Position numbers and translations under genes: made by a program
Shown: positions 10,588-21,476 of the stretch, piece after piece
Position numbering within the stretch: the first letter of the stretch is position 1
How the letters are laid out: every line of letters begins with the position of its first letter
The notes under the pieces: generated by a model
What the model was told of the DNA's origin: nothing
What the model saw: the letters and a program-made list of their open reading frames with translations, nothing else
Database searches by the model: none
DNA from: Conchocele bisecta
Lineage: Eukaryota; Mollusca; Bivalvia; Lucinida; Thyasiridae
Direction: 5' to 3'
NCBI GenBank assembly: GCA_029237695.1
Contig: CM055279.1
Coordinates: 59,965,530 to 60,029,529, forward strand
DNA: 64,000 nucleotides

Positions 10588-10612
10588 AGTGACTGATTGA
10601 TGCTTACGTATA
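10588..10612. repeat. 25-bp direct repeat, right copy (flanks D3)
   Basis: Identical to 10201-10225, immediately following the CATTCCTAT end of D3. Confidence 0.9.
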
Positions 10613-11530
10613 ACAGCCGCACTGACTCTATGGACATGCACGCCGTTCACAATGGGTAGTGAACCTTATACATTTATTTACAGTTCACCCTACTTTCTAA
10701 GCCAATCGCTGGACAGTATTCTGCTCCACTTATTTCACATAAGTGCATCTTTTACCCCCAAAAATAGTCGAATTGCCGTCCGTATGAATTATTTCTCGGA
10801 CATATGAATTGTCAATGATAATTGCTTCATAAGAGTGATGTGATATATGAATATAACATATGTGAATATTGTCTTGTTACTGGATACTATATGGAGCATT
10901 GAGTTGCCATCTCCGCCATCTTTGTATGTACAAGCCATCGTACAGTTTCACCACTTCGTTCGTTTGACACATACAGAAGATAATATGACAATAAGCCAAG
11001 AAAACTTTGGTGCAATACATAATAGACAGATATGACAACAACAAGCTATAAATATTATGCCAGAAAACTGTACAAAAGACAAGATATCTGAGCATTTCTC
11101 CCAGCAATCTCAAAATAAATTTTGATGTGTAAATTTTACTCGCATAGTATGTGAGTACAGTAGTGGGTATATATGGTATGTGTTGTGTGGTTTGCCAGGT
11201 AATTTGCTGTGTATATATGAGGTTATCTATAATGGTGGTTCATGTTGTTAAAAATACAGGCAGAAACATGTTCCGAAAACGGACATAGTTTACAGTTTGG
11301 TGTAATATAATTGATAGGAGTCCATTCTCCTGACTTTTCTACATGTGATTATCTACATTATATTGTATGTTCTACTTGACATTTTGTGTTCGTTGTCAAA
11401 CGGCAGAACAAGTGAAACTGGCTGATGTCTGGATCACACAAAGATGGCCGACTTACCCATTGCATGTGCCATATAGGATGCAGTAACGAGGCAGTATTCA
11501 CATAAATATATGTTATACATATACAGTAGC
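10613..11530. other. No recognisable feature
   Basis: About 0.9 kb of unique AT-rich sequence. Short frames lack motifs. Confidence 0.4.
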
Positions 11531-11970
11531 GATTTTCTGCAGGTCAACTATCCGAACTATACCAATACTATACGTATACTATACCAATACGATATGTTTT
11601 CTATACGATATGCATATAATATAAACGTACGGTTTGTTTATACCGTACATACCAATCAATATCGTATAGATATACCATTCAAATCGTACGTTTATACGAT
11701 TGTTATACATGTGTATAATTCTGGTACGTTTGTATCGTACAAACATACCAGATTATGGTATATTCATACCATATCCGTACGAATATATCGTATATACGAA
11801 CGGATATCGTATGTTTGTATAGTATTCGTATAGACCGTTTGTACTATACGATGATACGATGATACGGTGATACGGTACAAACATACCAATAGTATATGAT
11901 CATACGATATGCTCATTAAATATACCAATACTATACGATTACGATATGTATACGATATTAGTATATACAA
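11531..11970. repeat. Degenerate TATACCAATACTATACGATA-type simple array
   Basis: A stretch built from variants of CTATACCAATACGATA, CGTATACTATACC and their complements. Units occur in both orientations, so the tract has many short inverted repeats. The open frames crossing it are a by-product of low complexity. Confidence 0.75.
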
Positions 11971-12411
11971 ATGGTTAAGGAGCAGAAAAGCGCTACTGTA
12001 TTCTATCATATTTACGAAGCAATTATCTTTGAATCAAACGATGATCAGGTATATACCGGGTCCTTAAACAATTCATGTTCGCTTCAATATTATGTTTGTT
12101 GCTAACTTAAAACTCGCATATGGAACATATGAAAATTGATAAATCAATATCGACGAAATACTAAGACACAATATGGGAGATAACCGCGTTACATTGTTCC
12201 CAATTTTTGAGAATATCCGCACAGTCTGGCCCGGATCTGCACTGTTCGCAAACATAAATTCCAAAGAATGGCGACGCTCACGACTATTTCAAAACATGTA
12301 AATGAATACAACGCGTATCAATGCAAAAAATGCATGTTCAAGCATGCTCCAACAAACATTTACTTGCACATCCGAGCAGTCTGATCGGGACCTACACTGT
12401 TAGCCACCATG
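11971..12411. other. Spacer with two fragments of the GATCAGACTG core
   Basis: Mostly unique. ATCCGCACAGTCTGGCCCGGATCTGCACTGTTCGC (about 12214-12250) and ATCCGAGCAGTCTGATCGGGACCTACACTG (about 12370-12400) are G-type core fragments. The second one abuts the A2 insertion. Confidence 0.5.
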
Positions 12412-12715
12412 TAGCCTATTTCATCAACATTGCAAAGTATACTTTACTAGCAAAGTATACTTTGAGGGAGTAATCATTTATTTTTCCTGAAATGCATTAT
12501 TTCATATAGAACTAACAAATGCATGTATTTCATGATTAAAAGTATGCATAATTATTATACTGAATTTATTACATTATCACAGCCATTAAATGGCTGTGAT
12601 AATGTAATAAATTCAGTATAATAAAAATTAATAAATTAAAAAAAAAATGAAAATTTCTCCCTCAAAGTATACTTTGCTACTAAAGTATACTTTGCAATGT
12701 TGATGAAATAGGCTA
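12412..12715. mobile_element. Family A MITE, copy A2
   Basis: TAGCCTATTTCATCAACA at the left and TGATGAAATAGGCTA at the right. AAAGTATACTTT is repeated within each arm, and the central palindrome is TTATCACAGCCATT/AAATGGCTGTGATAA (centre about 12591). 304 bp and non-coding. The flanking triplets are ATG and CTG, so a target duplication is not preserved exactly here. Confidence 0.85.
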
Positions 12716-13535
12716 CTGGTGTACACAGCAAAATAGTGACTTCGGGTACATGTACATGATCTGTGGATTTGCTAACATTGACTACATTTTGGAGCAGTAA
12801 AACTCTGGTCTATGACCCGACAATTACATGTCAGCGTTGCATTGAACTTGCATGGTTCCGCACAATTATTTTACTGAACATAATGTCATGTATACTCGAC
12901 ATTTTTTCAAGCCGCCCTTCTGAAAATAATGTTTTTGTTGTTTTGTTTCATTATCACTTATCTGTTGTTCCATGTTCTCCATTCTCGGCTAAATCCGCCT
13001 GTTCGGCATATAACTCTCACTGTCGGTAATACCAGCTCCGCTACCTTCCACGAAATATCTGCAGTCAGTACACCGCTTCCTTCAGAAGCGCCCTGTATAC
13101 TCGCCCTGCACTGATTAGGGCTTGTCTTTTTCAACATTCAATAAATGTGTCAAGTCATCCATCATTGGAGAAATTTGGTTTGTGGCGTTTGTGCCCATTG
13201 TAGCTCCTGACCACGTAGCACACTCTTGTAACCTGCCAATAATGTACAGTGTTTGTTTGAAGCATCACATGAGATTTACCGACTGTATGTCAAACGATGC
13301 AGGACCCAATTAGACTGTAAAGTCGGGTCTGTTTAATTAATCACGGATGAATCCCGACAATATCCGGGGAAGTTGTAGAACAACATATAATTACGTGTAC
13401 AATCACCGCTTGATATGCCAAAGTAGTATCCGTAAGTCAACACTGTTGTGATAGAGCGCCTAGAAATTACGCTCGTAGTTTGACCTTTAGATCATTGTAA
13501 TTTGCTTTGTTTTGGACTTTTCTAATTTCGTTCTG
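12716..13535. other. No recognisable feature
   Basis: About 0.8 kb of unique sequence between A2 and A3. Short frames without motifs. Confidence 0.4.
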
Positions 13536-13820
13536 TAGCCTATTTCACCAACATTGCAAAGTATACTTTTCTAGCAAAGTATACTTTGAAGCAGAAATTT
13601 TCAATTTTAGGATAAATTTATTAATTTTTATTATGCTGAATTTATTACATTATCACAGCAATTTTGGCTGTGATAATGTAATAAATTCAGTATAATAATA
13701 ATGCATACTTTTAATCATCAAATATATGCAGTCGTTAGATCTATATGACATAATGCATTTCAGGAAAAATAAATGATTACTCCCTCAAAGTATACTTTGC
13801 AATGTTGGTGAAATAGGCTA
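13536..13820. mobile_element. Family A MITE, copy A3
   Basis: Ends TAGCCTATTTCACCAAC and GTTGGTGAAATAGGCTA, with the same central palindrome (centre about 13664). The flanking triplets are CTG and CAG. Slightly shorter than A4 and A5 because of small internal deletions. Confidence 0.85.
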
Positions 13821-14600
13821 CAGGTTGAATTATTGTATCGGTCATATATTAATGCATTACTTACATGTACCACTGACATTTGTTTGAACATCAGTTGTGA
13901 GTACATAACTGTAAATACATTTCATTACACTGCATTACTAAAGCGTTATGACGGAGTAGTCTTTCCAAATGACTGTGTGTTTGAAGCGTTCTTTGTTTAC
14001 TTTCTACTTCGTGAAGAATGACCTAAGAATTTTTTCTATTAATAATGTTGATAAATGTATGGTTATATTTAGTGTCATAATGCAGAATTGTCTCTCAATA
14101 GCAAGATAGCGAAGTGTGATTTCAACATCCGGAATATTTTCTATATTTTAGAGCGCAAAATGTAAATGCTGTTACTCAAATTGTTATCATTGACCGTGGT
14201 GTATCGCTGTAGTGCAATCTGTTACCAATAAAGCGGAAAGCGTGCAGTTATTTGAATATGTATGTTGTTATCATGGTTATTCACACAACAATTCCGCCAC
14301 GGAAGCGGTGTCGCGCCTGCCGAGGCATTTGACCGAAACATGATCGTGGGCATGTGCTATCTGGCTATTGTGCATGTAGTATGAAGAAATGAACGTGAAT
14401 AAACACTATAGGACAACCGTTTTACGTATGTATGTCAGAATTTCAACCTGAAAACTCACATCAATCTTTGATATTTTTTTTATAAAATGCAGGAAACCTT
14501 CATTACGTGGACATCGTTACGTACGAGGTCCCCATTGCGTACAATACCGAGATGTTTCACTGATTTGTTTCATTATGAGCACATGTCCGTGTTGTTTGCA
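13821..14600. other. No recognisable feature
   Basis: Unique spacer. No supported frame. Confidence 0.4.
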
Positions 14601-14864
14601 GTAAGGAAACGTTCAGTATAAAATCAGAGATCAATTACGGTACAGTGACACTAATATAGATGAACACATGACCATCATATTCGTGTCCAGCTTAGATACG
14701 TTCTACTAAATGAGAGGCGCCATGAGGAAATTGGTATATGATATAGACTTTGGCGATTATATTCAGAGCCAATCCATTCTACTGACTGAAATGGCATCAG
14801 AGTCCGATTCGTGGCAAAACCCCCGGTTTAACCCATTTGTTGATATTGAGAACACGCTGGACGT

Positions 14865-15224
14865 ATTATAGGAATTAATGGCCTTTTTGTGGAATTTATC
14901 GGGGTATAAACTTGGAAAAGTCGCGGGAATACTGGACGAAGGCCGGAAGGCCTCGTCCAGTATTCCCGCGACTTTTCCAAGTTTATATCCTCGATAAATT
15001 CCACAAAAATGCCATTCATTCCTTATAATTCCAGCATTTTAAATAAATTCATCAAGAAAATGTGTTTATTTTCCGTTTTCTTAAGAATCATTTTAACTGC
15101 GCCTGACGGTTACGGAAAGTAGTTCGGCATGGGAGTTTACTGGGATATAAACTTTGGACAGAGACTTGCTACGGACCAATCAAATGTTAGGGAATTGTGT
15201 AAATATTTTTGTGCTGGAATTATA
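14865..15224 (-). mobile_element. Family D composite element, copy D2
   Basis: Hairpin module first (centre about 14943), then module 1 from ATAATTCCAGCATTTTAAA to TGTGCTGGAATTATA, the reverse of D1. It sits inside block alpha. The paralogous alpha copy near 16962-16982 lacks it and reads GAGAACGTATCAAATGTCGCATAAATTC, giving an approximate empty site. No long direct repeat is visible around this copy. Confidence 0.8.
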
Positions 15225-15539
15225 GTTGCATAAATTCAGTGAATAAAAATCGCAGTCCTATTCTGGGTCAAATACATTTGTTCGGAATCGCAACTATGCT
15301 TTGCATAGGCATGACAGGGGCGAGTAAAAGTATCCGGCATGTGCACTACATGTGTGCGATAAGGGTAGTTCACGCTGAGCCTCGTGATCTATATAACCGG
15401 TATTCACAGACAGACACCCACGCAAGTACGAATCAGGTGTTTTTTAACGTCGGTGGTCAGACCAGACCAAAGGGCCGTTTCCCTATATGTTGAAACTACT
15501 GTATACTGTCTAAATAGAGCAATAACATATGTTTACTTC

Positions 15540-15670
15540 AAGTTTCCCTAAACTTCGTACGACTAAAATGTTCGTCAGTGCAAAATTATGATAGTCTTAG
15601 AATAAGACTGTAAATTTCACATTAACAATGTGTTCTTGTATACAATTATTGGATTTACAGTCCTACGAAG
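15540..15670. mobile_element. Family B MITE fragment, copy B2
   Basis: Has the left arm CTAAACTTCGTACGACTAAAATGTTCGT through AATTATTGGATTTACA and then jumps directly to CCTACGAAGT, part of the opposite terminus. The core palindrome and right arm are deleted. Confidence 0.6.
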
Positions 15671-15828
15671 TGTCGTGGAATATCCCCACCCCCCGCCCCT
15701 GTTGTTTTCAACATATCAGTACGGCCTTAGCGGCCGTAAACACTTGCAGAGATACGTACATATAGCCAACTACACAAGCTATCTTCGTTAGTGGATCGCT
15801 CAGACAATACAAACTAGTTTTCTTCATG

Positions 15829-16068
15829 TGGGGGCCATTTCACTAAACTTCTTACGACTAAAATGTTCGTACATGTAAGTGCAAACTTATGATAGTCTGT
15901 AAATTTCACATTAACAATGTTTTCTTGTAAGCAATATTGGATTTACACTTATTGAGCATGGGCTGCATATGCATCCTATGCTCAATAAATGTAAATCCAT
16001 CAATTGCAATTTCCAGACAATCCTAAATTTGCACTTACGAACATTTTAGTCGTACGAAGTTTAGTGAA
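15829..16068. mobile_element. Family B fold-back MITE, copy B3
   Basis: Full length, about 240 bp: GTGGGGGCCATTTCACTAAAC at the left, central GAGCATGGGCTGC/GCATCCTATGCTC (centre about 15969), right arm ending CGTACGAAGTTTAGTGAA. Compared with the other beta blocks, host sequence (the CCGCATGATCG region) is missing at the insertion point, so insertion was accompanied or followed by a deletion. Confidence 0.8.
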
Positions 16069-17291
16069 TGTCGTGACATCAAATGACCCGACTAGTAACG
16101 TGTCAAACCCAAGTGATGAAAATGGCACGTGCAATGCCGTTGCAACTACATTGCTGACAAATGAAAATGTCCAGTATGATACACATATTAATTACTAAAA
16201 ATATTTCTCATTAATACTCGTATAGTTTGCAAAGCACATTTCGAGTTTATAGGTAGCTGATGTCGAATTAATTGACTTTCTGCACGATAACAGTTCACAT
16301 TAACAGTTTCCTGCAAAAGGAAACAACAGTTAACATAAAGTGAAAAAATAGAATACAATGTAAATACATGTAGTAATAAAAGGAAAAGGAAAGGTGGTGT
16401 CTCTTTCTAATTCGGACTACGACGACATATCGCATCATATGTTTAAAAAGAATACAACGCCTTAGACCACTGCTCTATTGAGTCCTGAATTAAATGATTG
16501 GTGAACATATTCAACTAAAGCATGCATGCCCATCCACGAGGCCGGGTACCATGGTTGAACGTACACAAACAATTCGTGTCTATGTCATATCGTATGAAAT
16601 ACGATTTACAACTGGCCACTTTTAAAATGCGCCCACAGTGGAATTTATACAGCCGAAGCGTTTCTGTTAGTAATCATGGTAGTTAGGTGAAACTTATGAT
16701 ACAATCAGAGATCAATTACGGTACACTGATACTAATATATATGTACACATGACATTCATATTCGTGTCCAGCTTAGACACGTTCTACTATATGCGAGGCG
16801 CCATGGGGAAATTGGTATATGATATAGACTTTGGCGAGGTTACTCACAGCAAATCCATTCGCATTCTGAGTCTGAAAATGTAAACTATCCACTGACAGAA
16901 ATAGCACCAGGGTCCGATTCGTGAGAAAAAAAACATATTTCGACCCATGTGTTGACATGGAGAACGTATCAAATGTCGCATAAATTCGGCGAATAAAAAG
17001 CGTAGTTCTATTCTGAGTCAAATAAATATGTTCAGAATCAAATATGCTTTGTATAGGGGCGTGAAAAGGTATCCAGTCTGTGCACTACATGTGTGCGACA
17101 AGGATATTCCACGTTCGTTATCACACTATGTTGTCGGAAACTCCGCAAAGCCTCGTTTCTGACGACATATTCTGACATCCGGTTGTTTATCCTTGTCCCG
17201 CGGCAGTGCATATGAAGGGCATCTTAGATCTACATCACCGACAGAAACACAGGCAGAAACCCAGCTAAGTACAAATTAGGCTCGGCGTTTC

Positions 17292-17906
17292 TTAAAGGTA
17301 CATGCCCACTCAGTAGGCACATAATGTTCTTTATATCAGAGATACAGTATATCAGATATACAGTGGGGTCAGCGTGTAAGTGCACACAGAACGAACACGA
17401 CATGTTGGTTGCAACCTGTCGTGTTCGTTCGTGTGTGCACTTACACGCTGACCCCACTGTATCATCTGAGACATCTGGCACAATAAACATTCATTCACCA
17501 TTACCCCACATAATGATTGGCCTTAGTATACATTTTATATCCGACGAAAATTTCCACTCTGATATCAGCGGCGATAACTGTGTTTCCTTAAAATGTGATA
17601 GAACATTACAATTTATTCTGTGTATTTATTTTTTGATGTGCAATGATCATACTTTATAATCTGTCGACATATTATTTCTTTCAGGTGACGCATTTAATTA
17701 GTATAAATAGTTGAAAAATATCATGCCTCATTTGCATATGAAAATAACCTGATACTAGCGCGCGTCACTATCAGTGAAATAAATATTACTAAAGGCTTAT
17801 ATCTGTATAGCGGACGCTCGTACATTTTAGAACTGGTGAAATAGTGACACAATTATACACTTATTTAATTCCTGTTTGTGCCTACTGAGTGGGCATGTAT
17901 CTTTAA
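17292..17906. mobile_element. Family E MITE, copy E2 (TTAA duplication confirmed by empty site)
   Basis: TTAA-AGGTACATGCCCACTCAG at the left, CTGAGTGGGCATGTATCT-TTAA at the right. The paralogous alpha block near 15448-15455 reads TTTTTTAACGTCGGTGG with no element, where E2 is bracketed by TTTCTTAA and TTTAACGTCGGTGG. The site is therefore a genuine 4-bp TTAA duplication. A 99-bp fold-back (17361-17459) is nested inside. Non-coding. Confidence 0.85.
17361..17459. mobile_element. Nested TA-flanked fold-back MITE
   Basis: TA-CAGTGGGGTCAGCGTGTAAG ... CTTACACGCTGACCCCACTG-TA. The arms are about 45 bp and almost perfect, the whole insert is 99 bp and it is flanked by TA on both sides. CAGT ends with a TA duplication are typical of Tc1/mariner/pogo-mobilised elements (established layout; the mobiliser is inferred). 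It is absent from E1 and E3, so it entered E2 after E2 arose. Confidence 0.8.
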
Positions 17907-17925
17907 CGTCGGTGGTCGGACGGGC

Positions 17926-18156
17926 CAGGGGGTATTTTCACTAAACTTCGTACGACTGTGCAAAATTATGATAGTCTGTACATTTCGCATTAACAATGTG
18001 TTCTTGTAAACAATTATTGTATTTACATTTATTGAGCATAGGCTGCATATGCAGCTATCCAGAATAAATGTAAATCCACCAATTGAAATCTGCAGACTAT
18101 TCTAAATCTGCACTTACGGACATATTAGTCGTACGAAGTTTAATGAAATGGCTCCC
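17926..18156. mobile_element. Family B fold-back MITE, copy B4
   Basis: CAGGGGGTATTTTCACTAAAC start, core TTTATTGAGCATAGGCTGCATATGC followed by a damaged right half (AGCTATCCAGAATAAAT), and end AGTTTAATGAAATGGCTCCC. It lies 20 bp after E2. Confidence 0.75.
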
Positions 18157-18237
18157 GGTGTGTTAAACATATCAGTATAGCCGTTACGGTCGTAGACATT
18201 TGCGGAGATACGTACATGTAGCCAACTACACAAATTA

Positions 18238-18480
18238 TATTTCCCCGCAAAATTTATTTAATTCGTCTCTGAATCCCATATATTTGGTACATTTTGGGTA
18301 GTATATATATCAGTCACGGTCCCTCGTTGGGCGCCAAATGTCACAGGGTGAGAAAGATGCATATCCTACGCGAGGCTCGAACCGGCGACCTCTGGATTAC
18401 CGTACCATCGATCTAACCGACTGAGCTAGCCGGGCACGAATACACACTTCCTCCCCACAGTGAGTTACGTACCGTGACAT
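18238..18480 (-). repeat. tRNA-Lys-derived SINE, copy 1
   Basis: On the minus strand from 18435 it reads GCCCGGCTAGCTCAGTCGG..., box A of tRNA-Lys type, and GGTTCGAGCC (box B) about 45 bp later. Downstream is a non-tRNA body containing CTCACCCTGTGACATTTGG and GGGACCGTGACTG. The 3' acceptor strand does not pair with GCCCGGC and the D-arm has insertions, so it is a SINE head and not a tRNA gene. The pair of SINEs interrupts block beta: the other beta copies read ACACAAATTATCTTCGTCAGTGG across this point. Confidence 0.7.
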
Positions 18481-18750
18481 ACTTCCCCGCCAAATTGGAA
18501 TTCGTCGTCCCCGAATTCTATGTTTAATTCGTATCTGAATTCCATATACATGTATTTGTTACAATTTGGGCATTATTTATCATTCACGGTCCCTCGTTGG
18601 GCGCCAAATGTCACAGGGTGAGAAAGATGCATATCCTACCCGAGGCTCGAACCGGTGACCTCTGGATTACTATACCATCGCTCTAACCGACTGAGCTAGC
18701 CGGGCACGAATAAACACTTCCTCACCACAGTGAGTTACGTACCGTGACAA
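18481..18750 (-). repeat. tRNA-Lys-derived SINE, copy 2
   Basis: Repeats copy 1 with a 270-bp offset. The tRNA-like head runs from 18705 down to about 18632 on the minus strand (GCTAGCTCAGTCGGTTAGAG, GGTTCGAGCC) and then the same body. The head-to-tail arrangement could be two insertions into the same spot or a tandem duplication. Box A and box B are better preserved than in copy 1. Confidence 0.7.
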
Positions 18751-20235
18751 GTGGATCGCGCAGACAAAACACAGTAGTTGTATTCATCTTTGCCGCATGA
18801 TCGTAGCCATTCATGCAATGATCGTGCACACTATACGTCGTGACGCCACATGCCCCGAATAGTAACGTATAAATACGCAAGTGATGAAAAGGATGTGTTG
18901 CAACCACATTGCTGACAGATGGAAATGTCCAGTGTGATACAAATATTAATTAATAAAGATCTTCTTCATTGATACTCGTATATTTTGCAAAGCACATTTG
19001 GAATTTATGGGTAGCTGATGTCGAAATAATTGATGTTTTTCACGATGGTCGATCAAATGTACAGTTTTCCTGCAAAAAGAAACAACAGTTACTGTAAAAT
19101 TAAATAATAAAAATAAAAGGAAAAGGAAAAGTACTTCTCTCTTTCTAATTCGATCTACGACGCCATATCACCTCATATATTTAACAAGGAAGACAACGCA
19201 TTAGACCATTGCGCAAGTGAGTCCTGAATGAAATGATTGGTTAACATATTGAACTAAAGCATGCATACACGTCCACGAGACGGGTACCTTGGCTCAACGT
19301 GCCCAAACAATTCGTGTCTATGCATACATGTAACGTACGAAAGCATGCATACCTGTCCACGAGGTCGGGTACCATGGTTGAACGTACACAAACAATTCGT
19401 GTCTATGTCATGAAGTACGAAAGACGATTTACAACTGGCCACTTTTAAAATGCACACATAGCGGAATTTATACAGCCTAATAGTTTCTGTGAGAAATCAT
19501 GGTATTTTGGTGAAACTTATGAGCTAAGGTGTCCAAAATAACGTATTTCTAAATTCTGCGTAACCCAGTGCGTTGTTTTAGGTCAAAAGTGAATGATAGT
19601 TCATAATGTGACAAAATGTACGGGAACGAATCGGGAAGTGGCGAACTTATCCAGCTATGAACCAGTTTCGACCACATGTGCTGGTTTCAAGCCATTATTG
19701 ACACGTGTCATTACTGTTTTGTGGTGGATGACCATTACCTTCATTGTAGTGTATTGGACGTCCTGGTGCATTGGTTTCGTGCATATATTGCATGCATGTG
19801 ATCGCCATTTGACCGTACACGTAGATTCATATTTTGTCTGTTATTTAATAACGGCCGTAGACACTTGCGGAGATACGTACATGTAGCCAACTACACAAAT
19901 TATCTTCGTCAGTGGATCGCGCAGTATTTGTATTCATCTGTGCCGCATGATCGTAGCAATTCATGCAATAATCATGCACACTATACTTCGTGACGCCAAA
20001 TGCCTCGAATAGTAACGTGTAAATACGCAAGTGATGAAAATGGCACGTGCAATGCCGTTGTACATTGTAACCACATTGCTGACAGATGAAAATGTCCAGT
20101 ATGATACAAATATTAGCATATTAGTTTAGCATCATTAGCACTCTAGCTACTACTTGTCCGTGTGATTTGCAATAAGGAGAAGCAGTTATAATCAGAAATA
20201 AATTACAATGACACCAATTAGTATTAATGAAATGA

Positions 20236-20493
20236 ACATCACTAAAATTTATATCGTTTGAACGTAGTCAATTAGAAATAAATTATTTTTCCCTGGCGGT
20301 CTGCGGGACAACCTTATACAATGCTATGAATAGTGATTGATGGTAACCCGCTTGAGCGTATTCAGTCGTGCGCGTTTTCGCGCCAAGCGTGGTCACTAGG
20401 TACAATGTATGACCACTGGCGGAATCTGGTCGTTCAAGTGTTGACCGACACTAGAGCGACACGTATGTTTTGGCTGGTGGTTTGAGTCGTGAT
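20236..20493. other. No recognisable feature
   Basis: Spacer between the segmental duplication and the gag-like relic, with a short GC-richer stretch (CGTGCGCGTTTTCGCGCC) near 20370. Nothing assigned. Confidence 0.35.
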
Positions 20494-21292
20494 ATGATGG
20501 ATTGCGAGTCAGTACAATTTGAACGAGATTATTGGACAGCTAGCGAAACAGAGGCGGACATTCGGCAAGCAATTCGAGAGCAAGTCGGCCTGCAGATTGG
20601 GGTACAATTTTCGGGTAAAAACTGAGGGACGACACTGAGTGGGAGCGATTGGCAGTTCAGGCCGATGTGTAGAGGATACGTGCAGCGGTTAAATACAAGT
20701 GGATACAACAGGGTAATGCGATTCAATATACTTTTAGTTGTGGCATTGACGAGCAGATACTGTCAGCTCTGTTGGTAATTGATTACAATAAAGGGGAATA
20801 CGCCCGGGAAATATTACAGGGTACCATACAAACAAACAGAAATAAACTTGTCAAGTTGCGGACAGTTCGAATATGGGTGGGAGACTGTGAATTCCGTATT
20901 CATTTAACACCATTGCCGACTTCAAAGGACAGAAGCGAGACCCTTTTGCCAAAGACAGAATAAACAGTTTACATTTGTTAATACGTACGTATAATTATAA
21001 ACTTATATGCCCCTTCTCCGGCATACGGTTGCTGCTCTGTGTACCCCTACTGTTTCAGGATGGGGAAATATGCCAGTCTGTCGCAGTGGGGCCAGGTGCA
21101 GTCCATGTTTGGGACAAGGTGCCACATGAGGGGCCGGTGGGGACAGCGGTATTCAGCGCCGTAGATACGGTGGGAATGGGAGCTGCTTCGCATGTGGAGT
21201 CGACTGAGTCGAAGGTGAACACTTTAAGAGTATTGCTTGAATCATGCTTTGTACAGGAATTTGGATTTTCATGTGCTGGATTTCAACGTTAG
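20494..21292 (+). pseudogene. Decayed gag-like retroelement ORF (possibly DIRS-like)
   Basis: Three consecutive frames give protein-like, polar sequence. An N-terminal piece from ATG 20494 (MMDCESVQFERDYW...) runs about 43 codons to TGA. A second frame, with one in-frame TAG near 20670, includes KYKWIQQGNAIQYTF, GEYAREILQGTI and RNKLVKL. A further piece follows after frame changes near 20860-20900. The 'K-W..-G-N-x-I-Q-Y-x-F' and 'Y-A-R-E-x-L' spacing resembles gag-like proteins of retroelements that I associate with molluscs and cnidarians. That link is from memory and unverified. A CFACG string near 21183 in another frame could be a relic zinc knuckle. No reverse transcriptase or recombinase was found downstream. 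Clearly non-functional. Confidence 0.4.
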
Positions 21293-21476
21293 TTTTAAAA
21301 AAGTAATTATGCGACGGGTCTTGATCGTGGCTCGTGAAGAAGCAATATAGTTTGTTATCAGGCTACAGGAGTGTGCTATTTGATCCGGATCTGCACTGGT
21401 TACAAATCCCGTATGCCAACCACATTTTAATATCGGTCAACGTACATGTATATCTGGTGAATTTGCAACTTGTATC

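Larger units (their letters stand above)
14601..20235. repeat. Local segmental (tandem) duplication, ~2.1-kb unit
   Basis: Three blocks recur in order. Alpha: 14.62-15.48 and 16.70-17.92 kb (landmarks GAGATCAATTACGGTAC, GACTTTGGCGA, TGCACTACATGTGTGCGA). Beta: 15.71-16.37, 18.17-19.11 and 19.85-20.11 kb (GAGATACGTACAT, TAGCCAACTACACAA, AAGTGATGAAAA). Gamma: 16.37-16.70 and 19.12-19.52 kb (CCACGAGGCCGGGTACC, ACAACTGGCCACTTTT). A further alpha start is visible at about 20.16-20.23 kb. Differences are mostly insertions of D2, E2, B3, B4 and the SINE pair, so the duplication predates them. No gene was recognised inside. Confidence 0.7.

Noticed and set aside
11510..12009. Frames of 107 and 81 residues around 11.5-12.0 kb
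   Set aside because: They lie in a low-complexity TATACCAATACGATA array whose composition disfavours stop codons.
18362..18435. Functional tRNA-Lys gene (minus strand)
   Set aside because: The acceptor stem does not pair, the D-arm contains extra bases, there is a near-identical second copy 270 bp away and a shared non-tRNA body follows. It is a SINE head.
20975..21292. Separate 105-residue gene, possibly an exon after the TACTGTTTCAG acceptor-like site
   Set aside because: An acceptor-like string precedes it, but the frame follows directly on the decayed gag-like region and has no recognisable domain. I kept it as part of that relic.
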